Assembly (NCBI GenBank): GCA_030145035.1 | Contig: JAQYWL010000102.1 | Location: 1 to 7,522 of the forward strand | Reading direction: 5' to 3' | DNA length: 7,522 bases | Origin: Desulfobacteria bacterium | GTDB lineage: Bacteria; Desulfobacterota; Desulfobacteria; Desulfobacterales; C00003060 | Shown: positions 1 to 5,472 of the stretch, piece by piece | How positions within the stretch are numbered: position 1 is the stretch's first letter | How the letters are laid out: each line of letters begins with the position of its first letter | The notes under the pieces: model-generated | Databases searched by the model: none | What the model was told of the DNA's origin: nothing | Seen by the model: the letters and a program-made list of their open reading frames with translations, nothing else | Program-made: the position numbers and the translations under genes

Positions 1-612
1 CGGATCGACCAGGGTGCGTTCGTGGCTGTGATGGGGCCGAGCGGGTCGGGCAAATCTACATGCATGAATATACTGGGCTGCCTGGATACTCCCAGCGCCG
101 GGGCCCACCTGTTTGAAGGCGTGGACGCTGGAAAACTGTCCCGCGACCAGCGTGCGCTGTTACGCCGGAATTATCTGGGGTTTGTGTTTCAGGGCTTCAA
201 CCTCCTCAACCGCACCTCGGCTCTGGAAAACGTGGAACTGCCCTTGATCTATCGCGGCACACCAACCGGGGAGAGGCGAGCGTGCGCCCTTCGAGCCCTT
301 GAAGCGGTCGGGCTTAAAGGATGGGAAACACACACGCCAAGCGAGCTGTCCGGTGGGCAGCAGCAACGGGTCGCCATCGCCCGCGCTATCGTTACGAACC
401 CCAAGGTTCTGCTGGCCGACGAGCCCACTGGCAACCTGGATTCCGCTCGCAGTCGTGAAATCATGGAGGTGCTTGCTGCATTCAACAGTGAGCGCGGCAT
501 CACGATCGCGTTGGTGACCCATGATGCCGATATGGCGGCCTACGCAAAACGAATCATTCGCTTCCTTGATGGAATTATCGACTCTGAGGAGCAAAACGGG
601 GGAACTGCTTGA
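1..612 (+). CDS. ABC transporter ATP-binding protein, MacB/LolD type (5' partial)
   Basis: This is the ATPase subunit of a MacB/LolD-class ABC exporter, which binds and hydrolyses ATP in the cytoplasm to drive its membrane partner. The frame is open from base 1, so the true start lies outside the window; the GTG at 22 sits just before Walker A and is not a believable start. The 203 visible codons contain Walker A (GPSGSGKST, nt 34-60), a Q-loop (VFQGFNLL), the ABC signature LSGGQQQR (nt 346-369), Walker B with the catalytic Glu (VLLADEPT, nt 406-429) and an H-loop (LVTHD). All catalytic motifs are intact, and roughly 30-40 N-terminal residues are probably missing. The ATPase is separate from the permease, as in YknY/YknZ-like systems and unlike fused E. 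coli MacB. An HlyD-type membrane fusion protein gene probably lies upstream; this is inferred. Confidence 0.95.
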   Translation, partial: RIDQGAFVAVMGPSGSGKSTCMNILGCLDTPSAGAHLFEGVDAGKLSRDQRALLRRNYLGFVFQGFNLLNRTSALENVELPLIYRGTPTGERRACALRALEAVGLKGWETHTPSELSGGQQQRVAIARAIVTNPKVLLADEPTGNLDSARSREIMEVLAAFNSERGITIALVTHDADMAAYAKRIIRFLDGIIDSEEQNGGTA

Positions 613-1823
613 TGTTGAGGGAAACGGTTTCACTCGCCTTGCGGGAAATCCGCCGCAATGTCTTGCGCTCGTCGCTTACAATTCTGGGCATCGTGATCGG
701 TGTTGCCGCCGTCATCACCATGGTGACCCTGGGCGGCGGGGCAACCGCGCAGGTGGCTTCCGATATCGCCAAACTGGGGACCAATTTGCTCCAGGTTAGA
801 CCCGGCCAAGCACGTCGTGGTCATGGCGGCACACGCTCAACAGGTGACATGTTTAAGGAGGACGACGCCGAAGCCATTGCCCGGGAGATCTCGGGACTTG
901 CTGCGGTAGCGCCGACCGCATCTCAGACTACACAAGCTATTTTCGGGAACAAAAACTGGTCTACCGCGACTACCGGCAGCACCAATTCTTATATGCAGGT
1001 CCGGGACTGGCCGCTTGAAAACGGACGCCAGTTCACCAGCGGCGAGCTACGGGCCGGCAAGGCAGTGTGCATCCTGGGCGCTACTGTGCGGAAGGAACTC
1101 TTTGGGGGCCAGAATCCTATAGGCGCTACGATTCGCCTGGGAAAGTTTTCCTGCCAGGTGATTGGTGTGCTCGAGTCCAAAGGGCAGTCCAGCTTCGGTA
1201 CGGATCGGGACGACTTCGTGCTTATTCCTTTGCGCACGCTTCACCGGCGCATCACGGGGAACACGGACGTGAGCCGCATCTACGTCTCAGCACAGGATGG
1301 GGTATCAACCAAGAAAGTCGAGCAGGATGTCGAGCGACTGATGCGCGAGCGTCGGCACATTGCATCGGGCAAAGAAGATGATTTCCATGTCAGAGATATG
1401 CAAGAACTTGTCAGCACCATGACAGGGACAACCCGCGTGCTTACTGGACTGCTCGGGGCAGTGGCGGCGGTGAGTCTCCTTGTTGGCGGGATCGGCATCA
1501 TGAATATCATGCTGGTCTCGGTGACGGAAAGAACGCGCGAGATTGGCATCCGGCTTGCCGTTGGCGCCCTGGAACGGGATGTGCTGATGCAGTTTCTGGT
1601 CGAGGCCGTGGTGCTCTCTTCCTTAGGCGGGGTGATTGGCATCGTCCTCGGGGTCGCGGCGGCCGCCATCGGAGCTCGTCTTCTTGCTGTTCCCTTCATC
1701 TTTGATCCGGGCATTGTCGTCATCGCTTTTGTATTCTCTGCTGCGGTGGGCGTCATCTTCGGCTACTTTCCGGCCAGACAGGCCGGACAAATGGACCCGA
1801 TTGAAGCGTTGCGTCACGAATAG
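612..1823 (+). CDS. MacB/FtsX-type ABC transporter permease
   Basis: This is the membrane subunit of the exporter, 403 aa from the ATG at 612. An N-terminal transmembrane helix (about residues 18-40) leads into a large periplasmic domain of the MacB_PCD type (about 45-275). Three C-terminal helices follow (about 281-305, 330-358, 365-388). The first of these ends in the conserved loop TERTREIGIRLAVGA, and the protein ends in PARQAGQMDPIEALRHE, typical of FtsX-family permeases. Length and layout match stand-alone MacB-like permeases, which move substrates such as peptides, macrolides or lipoproteins by mechanotransmission. The substrate cannot be read from sequence. The ATG shares its A with the TGA of the ATPase gene, and a GGGGGA Shine-Dalgarno lies at 598-603, so the two genes are translationally coupled. 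A TTG at 609 is a less likely start. No clear terminator follows. Confidence 0.95.
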   Translation: MLRETVSLALREIRRNVLRSSLTILGIVIGVAAVITMVTLGGGATAQVASDIAKLGTNLLQVRPGQARRGHGGTRSTGDMFKEDDAEAIAREISGLAAVAPTASQTTQAIFGNKNWSTATTGSTNSYMQVRDWPLENGRQFTSGELRAGKAVCILGATVRKELFGGQNPIGATIRLGKFSCQVIGVLESKGQSSFGTDRDDFVLIPLRTLHRRITGNTDVSRIYVSAQDGVSTKKVEQDVERLMRERRHIASGKEDDFHVRDMQELVSTMTGTTRVLTGLLGAVAAVSLLVGGIGIMNIMLVSVTERTREIGIRLAVGALERDVLMQFLVEAVVLSSLGGVIGIVLGVAAAAIGARLLAVPFIFDPGIVVIAFVFSAAVGVIFGYFPARQAGQMDPIEALRHE

Positions 1824-1865
1824 CCCTGCCACCCAACATCAAAACCAAGGCTATAGATTTCCATT

Positions 1866-1897
1866 CACGAAAACACGAAAGTACGAAAACACGAAAT
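1866..1897 (+). repeat. 8-bp tandem repeat, four units (consensus CACGAAAA)
   Basis: Four head-to-tail 8-mers read CACGAAAA, CACGAAAG, TACGAAAA and CACGAAAT, differing from the consensus at no more than two positions each. The array starts 42 bp after the permease stop. A degenerate array of the same unit in opposite orientation lies at 2303-2326. The function is unknown. It is too short, and lacks spacers, for a CRISPR array. Confidence 0.8.
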
Positions 1898-1992
1898 AAG
1901 CCGTGGTACTACAGCGACACTTTCTGACATTCTGCTTGGAAGCTGGCATTGTCTCCATCCCGAAACTCGAGAGCTGTGAGCACTAATAGCAC

Positions 1993-2037
1993 GGGAGTTA
2001 AGGCGTAAGCCTTTTATGCGGAGGGCTTAGCTAACCC
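1993..2037 (+). other. Possible structured element with GTAA tetraloop hairpin
   Basis: AAGGC (2000-2004) and GCCTT (2009-2013) pair perfectly around a GTAA loop, a GNRA-type tetraloop. The flanking GGG-A-GTTA (1993-2000) can instead pair imperfectly with TAACCC (2032-2037), enclosing the region. No T-run follows, so this is not a classical terminator. Whether it is transcribed is unknown. Confidence 0.3.
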
Positions 2038-2056
2038 ATGAAAATAAAATCCTTAC

Positions 2057-2121
2057 GGCCCGCCCTGGCGCTTCGACTTATAATAAGCTACCAGGCCACT
2101 AATTCAGGCCCGCCCTGGCGC
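2057..2121 (+). repeat. Pair of 15-bp direct repeats, 50-bp period
   Basis: GGCCCGCCCTGGCGC occurs identically at 2057-2071 and 2107-2121. The GC-rich units stand out from AT-rich surroundings (TTATAATAAG, AAATTAATCT). Only two copies are present and the sequences between and after them are not alike, so this is a short duplication or two copies of a recognition motif rather than an array. Confidence 0.6.
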
Positions 2122-2150
2122 GACGTGCTTAAATTAATCTACTAAGCTTA

Positions 2151-2187
2151 TAATCCCGGTCTGGGTCAGGGTCTGGGCCAGGGATTA
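2151..2187 (+). repeat. Hairpin enclosing a 12-bp tandem repeat
   Basis: TAATCCC (2151-2157) and GGGATTA (2181-2187) are perfectly complementary. Between and overlapping them lie two 12-mers in tandem, GGTCTGGGTCAG (2159-2170) and GGTCTGGGCCAG (2171-2182), which differ at one base. There is no T-run, so it is not a standard terminator. Confidence 0.5.
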
Positions 2188-2302
2188 ACTCCAAGTGCTA
2201 TTTGGACGTATAGGAATAATTATGGGAATTCTTAGTATTTCACAAGCTTATTGTAAGAGTAAGAATGTCGTTGTAGTACTAGAAATCGGGTTCTTAACGT
2301 TT

Positions 2303-2326
2303 TTTTCGTGCTTTTAATCTTTCGTG
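2303..2326 (-). repeat. Degenerate 8-bp tandem array, inverted relative to 1866-1897
   Basis: On the plus strand the three 8-mers read TTTTCGTG, CTTTTAAT and CTTTCGTG. Their complements are CACGAAAG, ATTAAAAG and CACGAAAA, the same unit as at 1866 with the middle copy decayed. The two arrays therefore face each other about 400 bp apart, like long imprecise inverted termini. Confidence 0.6.
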
Positions 2327-2338
2327 CTCCTACCCGCC

Positions 2339-2440
2339 ACCCGCCTGCCAACGCCTGAGACAGCATTGAGCTTATGTGCCGCCATTGCCAAAGATGCTAG
2401 CATGTAGGCTCGATGCGGTACGTGGCGCTGGCAGGCGGGT
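2339..2440. repeat. 102-nt symmetric inverted repeat / long hairpin
   Basis: ACCCGCCTGCCAACGCC (2339-2355) matches the complement of 2424-2440 at 16 of 17 positions. Pairing then continues in exact register: a 7x7 internal loop (2356-2362 with 2417-2423), nine pairs between GCATTGAGC (2363-2371) and GCTCGATGC (2408-2416) including one G-T, and seven more between TTATGTG (2372-2378) and CATGTAG (2401-2407) including three G-T. Forty positions on each arm align without an insertion or deletion. ACCCGCC is also duplicated just outside the left arm at 2332-2338. A MITE-like element, a REP-type unit or a structured RNA are all possible. The G-T pairs make the plus-strand transcript the better-pairing one. 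Confidence 0.65.
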
Positions 2441-2569
2441 TCGTGATAATTCTTTCCTCATTTTTCACGGAATCAGCCATGTAGCGCTCAACCTATTTTC
2501 ATCCCAATCAAATCGAGCCCGCCAAGATATCAATTCATTTTTTCCTCCAACGTGGTATAGAGATTCTCA

Positions 2570-3031
2570 ATGAACAAAGAAAAGCATAAGATGACGATGA
2601 TTGAGAAGGCGAGAGAGTGTGATAATTGTCTATGCTGGTTGAAGTATTGTGACGCTGAGTGTTGTAAGGGATTCCAATGCCCTATTGGACCGGACACTGG
2701 GACATGGATTAAGGATGGTGTGTTTAAGATCCGTGTACCGATAAACCCTGACAAGAAATGGTATTTTGAACTACATGGTGTGCAGGTTGACGATAACTTG
2801 CTTAATATTCCCGAAGAGCGTTGTGAGTTTTTGCCACGGCTTGTAACCGTTCATATGTCGTGTGAGCTTCTAACGAAGGATAATCTTTGTGTCGGCCATC
2901 CTGACAACAAGCCTGAAATCTGCAAAGGGCTCACACTGGAGACAACAAAACAAGCGTTGCCAATGGATGCAGATGCGGCTGAAGAGGGCTATCGCCTAAC
3001 CCCTAACTGCCTGTTTAACTTTAGGAAGTGA
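2570..3031 (+). CDS. Cysteine-rich protein, YkgJ-like metal/Fe-S cluster family (putative)
   Basis: A 153-aa soluble protein with twelve cysteines and no signal peptide or membrane segment. The N-terminal cluster has Cys17, 20, 22, 27, 31, 32 and 37, with the sequence CDAECCKG. A second set follows: Cys85 in CEFL, Cys98, Cys107 in NLCVGH, and Cys118 in KPEICKG. The arrangement (a CC pair early, then C-x-L, a further Cys, and an R/K-P-x-x-C ending) resembles the YkgJ/UPF0153 CxxCxxCC family, thought to bind zinc or an Fe-S cluster; their biochemical role is unsettled. The assignment is by motif pattern only. The ATG at 2570 has no clear Shine-Dalgarno, and ATGs at codons 8 and 10 are alternative starts. 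The gene stands alone, with a terminator about 120 bp downstream. Its AT-rich composition differs from the exporter genes. Confidence 0.8.
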   Translation: MNKEKHKMTMIEKARECDNCLCWLKYCDAECCKGFQCPIGPDTGTWIKDGVFKIRVPINPDKKWYFELHGVQVDDNLLNIPEERCEFLPRLVTVHMSCELLTKDNLCVGHPDNKPEICKGLTLETTKQALPMDADAAEEGYRLTPNCLFNFRK

Positions 3032-3147
3032 GGAGCAAGCATTCAGAATCCGTGACAAACACCTGCCTTGCTGGTAGCCTGCCTAAAAAATATAGCACTG
3101 ATCGTTTTTGACCCTAAACAAAGGGATGCCATGAATTGAATACCAAG

Positions 3148-3186
3148 ACCCCGTTTCTCCTAAAGAGAGCGGGGTTTTGTGCTTTT
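3148..3186 (+). terminator. Rho-independent terminator
   Basis: ACCCCG (3148-3153) pairs with CGGGGT (3170-3175). The stem continues imperfectly through CTC (3157-3159) with GAG (3165-3167), and is followed by TTTTGTGCTTTTTT. It probably ends the transcript of the Cys-rich protein gene. The 116 bp between that gene's stop and this stem contain no ORF I would support, so a long 3' UTR or a small RNA is possible. Confidence 0.8.
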
Positions 3187-3205
3187 TTGGATAACTGGAG
3201 GTTGG

Positions 3206-3274
3206 ATGGAAAAACTGAGTGTCATGGAGCCAGGTCGAGGAAAAAGAAGTTTTGGGGTTTCGATATGCTTTTGA
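3206..3274 (+). CDS. Possible 22-aa small ORF
   Basis: A short ORF begins with ATG at 3206, four bases after a GGAGG motif (3197-3201), and ends at TGA 3272-3274. The predicted peptide starts MEKLSVMEPGRGKR and ends GVSICF. The ribosome binding site is the only positive evidence. I do not recognise the peptide, and it lies after a terminator with no clear promoter. The rest of 3187-3399 shows nothing further I can support. Confidence 0.15.
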   Translation: MEKLSVMEPGRGKRSFGVSICF

Positions 3275-3399
3275 AATCGCAACATTTCGGATAGTTACGA
3301 TTCTGGCAAGAGATCAATCGCGGAGAGGGAGAGTCAACTTCAATATCTTGTGGCCTTTAAGGGCAGTACGACACACGTAGATTTCTATTCGCTAACTTG

Positions 3400-3420
3400 G
3401 TAGGGTGGGCTCTGCCCACC
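3400..3420 (+). repeat. REP element (left copy, GTAG-headed hairpin)
   Basis: GTAG (3400-3403) is followed immediately by a perfect 7-bp hairpin, GGTGGGC-TCT-GCCCACC (3404-3420). A GTAG tetranucleotide directly 5' of a palindrome is the known layout of REP sequences mobilised by RAYT transposases. It lies 54 bp upstream of the RAYT start, with GTAG on the side away from the gene. Confidence 0.85.
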
Positions 3421-3474
3421 AATTCGTTTGGAGAAAAAATTTGCTGCTGATTTGCATAGTCCAACGCACATAAG

Positions 3475-4017
3475 ATGTCAAACTATCGGAGGGCACGAGG
3501 AGGCAATACCTATTTCTTTACGGTGGTAACGTACCAACGGCAGCCAATTCTTTGTCTGGAATACTCAAGGCTGCTGCTCCGAGAGGTTGTCGATCAGGTG
3601 CGCAACAATCATCCTTTTTCTATCGACGCATGGGTATTGTTGCCAGACCACATGCATTGTATCTGGAGATTGCCGAAGGGAGATCGTGATTATTCATTGC
3701 GATGGGCTTTGATTAAGAAAGAGTTTACGAAGAGGGCAAAATTGTGGCTCGATATACCGGAGCCAAATCTGTCACGCATGAAACACAGGGAACGTACCGT
3801 TTGGCAAAGGCGTTATTGGGAGCACATGATAAGGGATGAAGATGATTTTTCAGCCCATTGTGATTACGTACATTACAACCCGGTGAAGCACGGGTTGGTG
3901 AATGCGCCCAAAGATTGGCCGCATTCGACATTTCATCGTTACGTAGACAAGGGTTTGTATTCAGAAGACTGGGGAGCAACACCAATAGTATTGACACCCA
4001 ATATTGGCATGGAGTGA
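3475..4017 (+). CDS. REP-associated tyrosine transposase (RAYT, Y1_Tnp family)
   Basis: A 180-aa single-strand DNA nuclease/transposase of the IS200-like HUH-Y1 superfamily. RAYTs bind and cleave REP hairpins. The N-terminus MSNYRRARGGNTYFFTV is typical of RAYTs. The metal-binding HUH motif is in LPDHMHCIW (His59, His61). Further conserved blocks are IKKEFTKRAKLW, VWQRRYWEHMIRDEDDF (about 109-125) and DYVHYNPVKHGLV (about 130-142), with Tyr131 the likely catalytic tyrosine; WPHSTFHRYVDKGLY is the family C-terminal block. From memory the protein is closely similar to E. coli RayT (YafM), about 165 aa, so this copy looks complete and probably active. The start is the ATG at 3475; its Shine-Dalgarno is weak, suggesting low expression. 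The REPs on both sides are its probable substrates. Confidence 0.95.
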   Translation: MSNYRRARGGNTYFFTVVTYQRQPILCLEYSRLLLREVVDQVRNNHPFSIDAWVLLPDHMHCIWRLPKGDRDYSLRWALIKKEFTKRAKLWLDIPEPNLSRMKHRERTVWQRRYWEHMIRDEDDFSAHCDYVHYNPVKHGLVNAPKDWPHSTFHRYVDKGLYSEDWGATPIVLTPNIGME

Positions 4018-4026
4018 AGGGACAAT

Positions 4027-4047
4027 GGTGGGCACAGCCCACCCTAC
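4027..4047 (-). repeat. REP element (right copy, inverted)
   Basis: On the plus strand this reads GGTGGGC-ACA-GCCCACC (4027-4043) followed by CTAC (4044-4047), so on the minus strand it is GTAG plus a perfect 7-bp hairpin with loop TGT. It begins 9 bp after the RAYT stop, mirrors the left copy at 3400, and has GTAG facing outward. Confidence 0.85.
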
Positions 4048-4155
4048 GTACTTTGCTCAGTGCCATTGCAGGTTACCTCCTTCGAGCATGGACATCATAG
4101 GTTCAGACGAGTTACCGAGAGATTTCCCGGAACTCCCATAGACGTCCGAGAATCC

Positions 4156-5076
4156 ATGACCAAGAGAAAATGCAAAGCCAAGAACAGAGCGGGAAAGCCT
4201 TGTGGCAACTATCCGATGAAAGATTGAGACTACTGTTGGATCCACAGAGTTTGGCGTGGAGAAAGACCATTCTGGCAGAATCCCGGTTTCTTCGTTCCCG
4301 TGTTGATAGCTCTTGGCATATTTGCCTTCCAACTGGTTACTGGCCCCACCAAACAAAACCAACAGCAAATGCTCAATAAGCAAGACGAACAGCTAACGAA
4401 GACCGAAGAAATCAAGGATACCGTCACTAGTTCTGCTGAAAAAGTGCTAGAAGATCAGAAGAAAATAATAGAAGAGATCAAATTAATTTACGCAAGCATA
4501 GCCGGCAAGAAACTCACCCCAGAAGATGTGGAAAAGCAAGCAGAAAAGACGTTTGAAATAGCAAGAAACCACAATGCCAACTTCTTGTTGAAAGAAGGTT
4601 ATGAAGAGAAGGGCAGTATTTTATCTTGGTTCAGCCCAATGTGGGATGGAAGAAATATCAGGAAATTTTACCTATCTGATTTTGTAGGACGGCCAGACAA
4701 AGACAGAATCTCCGTTTTCATTGACGGAAATGATTTAGTCTATCAGGTCCTAACTTCAGAAAGAAAGACAGAAGCCCTCAAGTTGGATATCAGTAAATGG
4801 AAAAAGGATAAGCCACAACTTATTTGTGTCCAATGGGATACCAACAGAAATTGGATGGAAATCATGGTCGCAGAAAAAGATTTGGGTTCTCCATTGCAGA
4901 CAAAGGAGAAAACTGTGGCAAATCTCCATTTTGACAAACTGGGGCCTTTGTTTTTTATGGGAATTGACTTTGAAGGCAAATACCCTGCTAAACTGAAAAA
5001 AGGAAGAGCAGTTCCAGAAAGCTACAGCATTTCACATCAAGCGAAAAGAGGGGGGTGGAAAGAATACAAGGAATGA
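4156..5076 (+). pseudogene. TGA-interrupted gene: Cys/His motif, membrane segment, coiled coil, lectin-like domain
   Basis: From the ATG at 4156 the frame reads 23 codons, meets TGA at 4225-4227, then stays open to 5076 (306 codons counting the TGA). The sequence on both sides of the TGA forms one recognisable motif: CKAKNRAGKPC (Cys6, Cys16), then after the TGA DYCWIH (Cys27, His30), giving C-x9-C-x10-C-x2-H. Many bacterial proteins share this zinc-knuckle-like pattern with Gly or Ser near the interrupted position. That strongly suggests one original gene with a nonsense change, for example GGA or TCA to TGA. After the motif come RPFWQNPGFF and a membrane helix (about 45-61). Alternatives are stop readthrough, TGA reassignment, a sequencing error, or use of a downstream start. 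No good Shine-Dalgarno precedes 4156. Confidence 0.65.
4300..5076 (+). CDS. Membrane-anchored coiled-coil protein with concanavalin/LamG-like C-terminal domain (post-TGA ORF)
   Basis: This is the part of the interrupted gene that could still be translated, from GTG 4300 (258 aa) or ATG 4369. Starting at 4300 keeps most of a hydrophobic helix (LIALGIFAFQLV) but loses the Cys/His motif. A Gln/Lys/Glu-rich coiled coil follows (about residues 66-112 of the full frame), then another helical stretch with KLTPEDVEKQAEKTFEIA. From about residue 146 on is a beta-rich domain: GSILSWFSPMWDG, DRISVFIDGNDLVYQV, LDISKWKKDKPQLICVQWD and NWMEIMVAEKD. This strand order recalls concanavalin-A/LamG-like folds, which often bind glycans; that is a pattern-based inference. 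The body is long, well-formed coding sequence, so decay, if real, is recent. Whether it is expressed without its normal start is unknown. Confidence 0.6.
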   Translation: MLIALGIFAFQLVTGPTKQNQQQMLNKQDEQLTKTEEIKDTVTSSAEKVLEDQKKIIEEIKLIYASIAGKKLTPEDVEKQAEKTFEIARNHNANFLLKEGYEEKGSILSWFSPMWDGRNIRKFYLSDFVGRPDKDRISVFIDGNDLVYQVLTSERKTEALKLDISKWKKDKPQLICVQWDTNRNWMEIMVAEKDLGSPLQTKEKTVANLHFDKLGPLFFMGIDFEGKYPAKLKKGRAVPESYSISHQAKRGGWKEYKE

Positions 5077-5381
5077 CTAAAGAAATACAAATATTCGGAC
5101 GACTCGATCTCTTTTCCCACAAAACCGAGAGAACCAATTCAGTCCTTCATCTTCCTTCTCCCAACTCAATAAACAGGCTAAAGAACTTGATTCGTAAACG
5201 CCGAAAATGGCTCCGCCCCACTTGGATAGAAGTTGCAATAACTGCTATAAATGGAAACAATTTAAGCGCCCGAATTTTTCAGGTTTCTAAAAGAAATCAC
5301 AACTTCTTCCCGCTGAAAAGCGGGTGGTTTTCAAGGCAATCAACCACCGTTCCAGCCCAAATTCCTCGGTTCCATCCCTGA
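5073..5381 (+). CDS. Weak hypothetical ORF overlapping the previous stop
   Basis: An ATG at 5073 overlaps the TGA at 5074-5076 (ATGA), with AAGGA just upstream, so coupled translation is possible. The 102-aa product (start MTKEIQIFGRLDLF) matches nothing I know. It is rich in Ser, Asn, Arg and Lys, has a basic patch (LIRKRRKWLRPTW), and its last 30 residues run through a hairpin at 5309-5324. It may be a chance frame or the remnant of a decayed gene. Confidence 0.25.
   Translation: MTKEIQIFGRLDLFSHKTERTNSVLHLPSPNSINRLKNLIRKRRKWLRPTWIEVAITAINGNNLSARIFQVSKRNHNFFPLKSGWFSRQSTTVPAQIPRFHP
5309..5330 (+). terminator. Hairpin with GAAA tetraloop, possible terminator
   Basis: CCCGCT (5309-5314) pairs perfectly with AGCGGG (5319-5324) around GAAA. 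It is followed by TGGTTTTC, a short T-run. It is suitably placed to end transcription of the interrupted gene upstream. The weak T-run makes it a moderate candidate. Confidence 0.45.
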
Positions 5382-5427
5382 AAACGCTCATCCAGTCTGC
5401 CAGTTGAGTGACATACACGCCAAAAGC

Positions 5428-5456
5428 TTGACAAAATTTGTGATTTCCATTAGAGA
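5428..5456 (+). promoter_or_regulatory. Possible sigma-70 promoter upstream of the lipoprotein gene
   Basis: TTGACA (5428-5433) is a perfect -35 hexamer. With 17-bp spacing the -10 is TAGAGA (5451-5456), only half-matching consensus; TATAAC at 5459 is better but at 25-bp spacing. A transcript from here would have a roughly 210-nt leader before the lipoprotein ATG, running through the small ORFs at 5468 and 5473. Confidence 0.35.
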
Positions 5457-5472
5457 TCTATAACGAAATGGA

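Larger units (their letters stand above)
1824..2569. other. Gene-free, repeat-rich intergenic region
   Basis: About 745 bp separate the exporter operon from the next gene. I see no convincing coding region on either strand: ORFs are short, without recognisable motifs or a good ribosome binding site. Several kinds of repeat and potential structure crowd the stretch, listed separately: 8-bp tandem arrays of opposite orientation at 1866 and 2303, a small tetraloop hairpin at 2000, a 15-bp direct repeat at 2057 and 2107, a 12-bp tandem inside a hairpin at 2151, and a 102-nt inverted repeat at 2339. No strong promoter or terminator is evident. It could be a non-autonomous element, an accumulation of decayed repeats, or a non-coding RNA locus. 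Confidence 0.7.
3400..4047 (+). mobile_element. RAYT cassette: transposase gene bracketed by inverted REPs
   Basis: The Y1 transposase gene is enclosed by two REP hairpins in opposite orientation, giving a unit of about 650 bp. Including one adjoining base, 21 of 22 positions agree when one copy is reverse-complemented; the sole difference is in the 3-nt loop. RAYTs are usually single-copy domesticated relatives of IS200/IS605 transposases that act on REP hairpins, and their genes are commonly flanked by REPs, as here. No target-site duplication is expected for this class, and none is seen. Whether it interrupts a gene cannot be judged from this window. Confidence 0.8.

Noticed and set aside
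1866..1897. Short tandem repeats as a CRISPR remnant
   Set aside because: The 8-bp units are contiguous with no spacers and no cas genes are present.
2376..2573. 65-codon plus-strand ORF overlapping the 102-nt hairpin
   Set aside because: It runs through the inverted repeat, has no ribosome binding site and no recognisable protein character, and it overlaps the start of the Cys-rich gene.
4088..4141. 17-codon ORF between the right REP and the interrupted gene
   Set aside because: It is too short, with no ribosome binding site and no recognisable motif.
4225..4247. TGA as selenocysteine with a SECIS-like hairpin just downstream (CTGT 4233-4236 with ACAG 4244-4247)
   Set aside because: The stem is only four pairs with a 7-nt loop, and the interrupted position is normally Gly or Ser in this motif rather than Cys. 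Nonsense mutation or sequencing error is simpler.
5309..5324. Hairpin as an IS200/IS605 end or omega RNA
   Set aside because: No TnpB-like coding sequence is adjacent, and the RAYT cassette already ends at 4047. A terminator-like hairpin is sufficient explanation.
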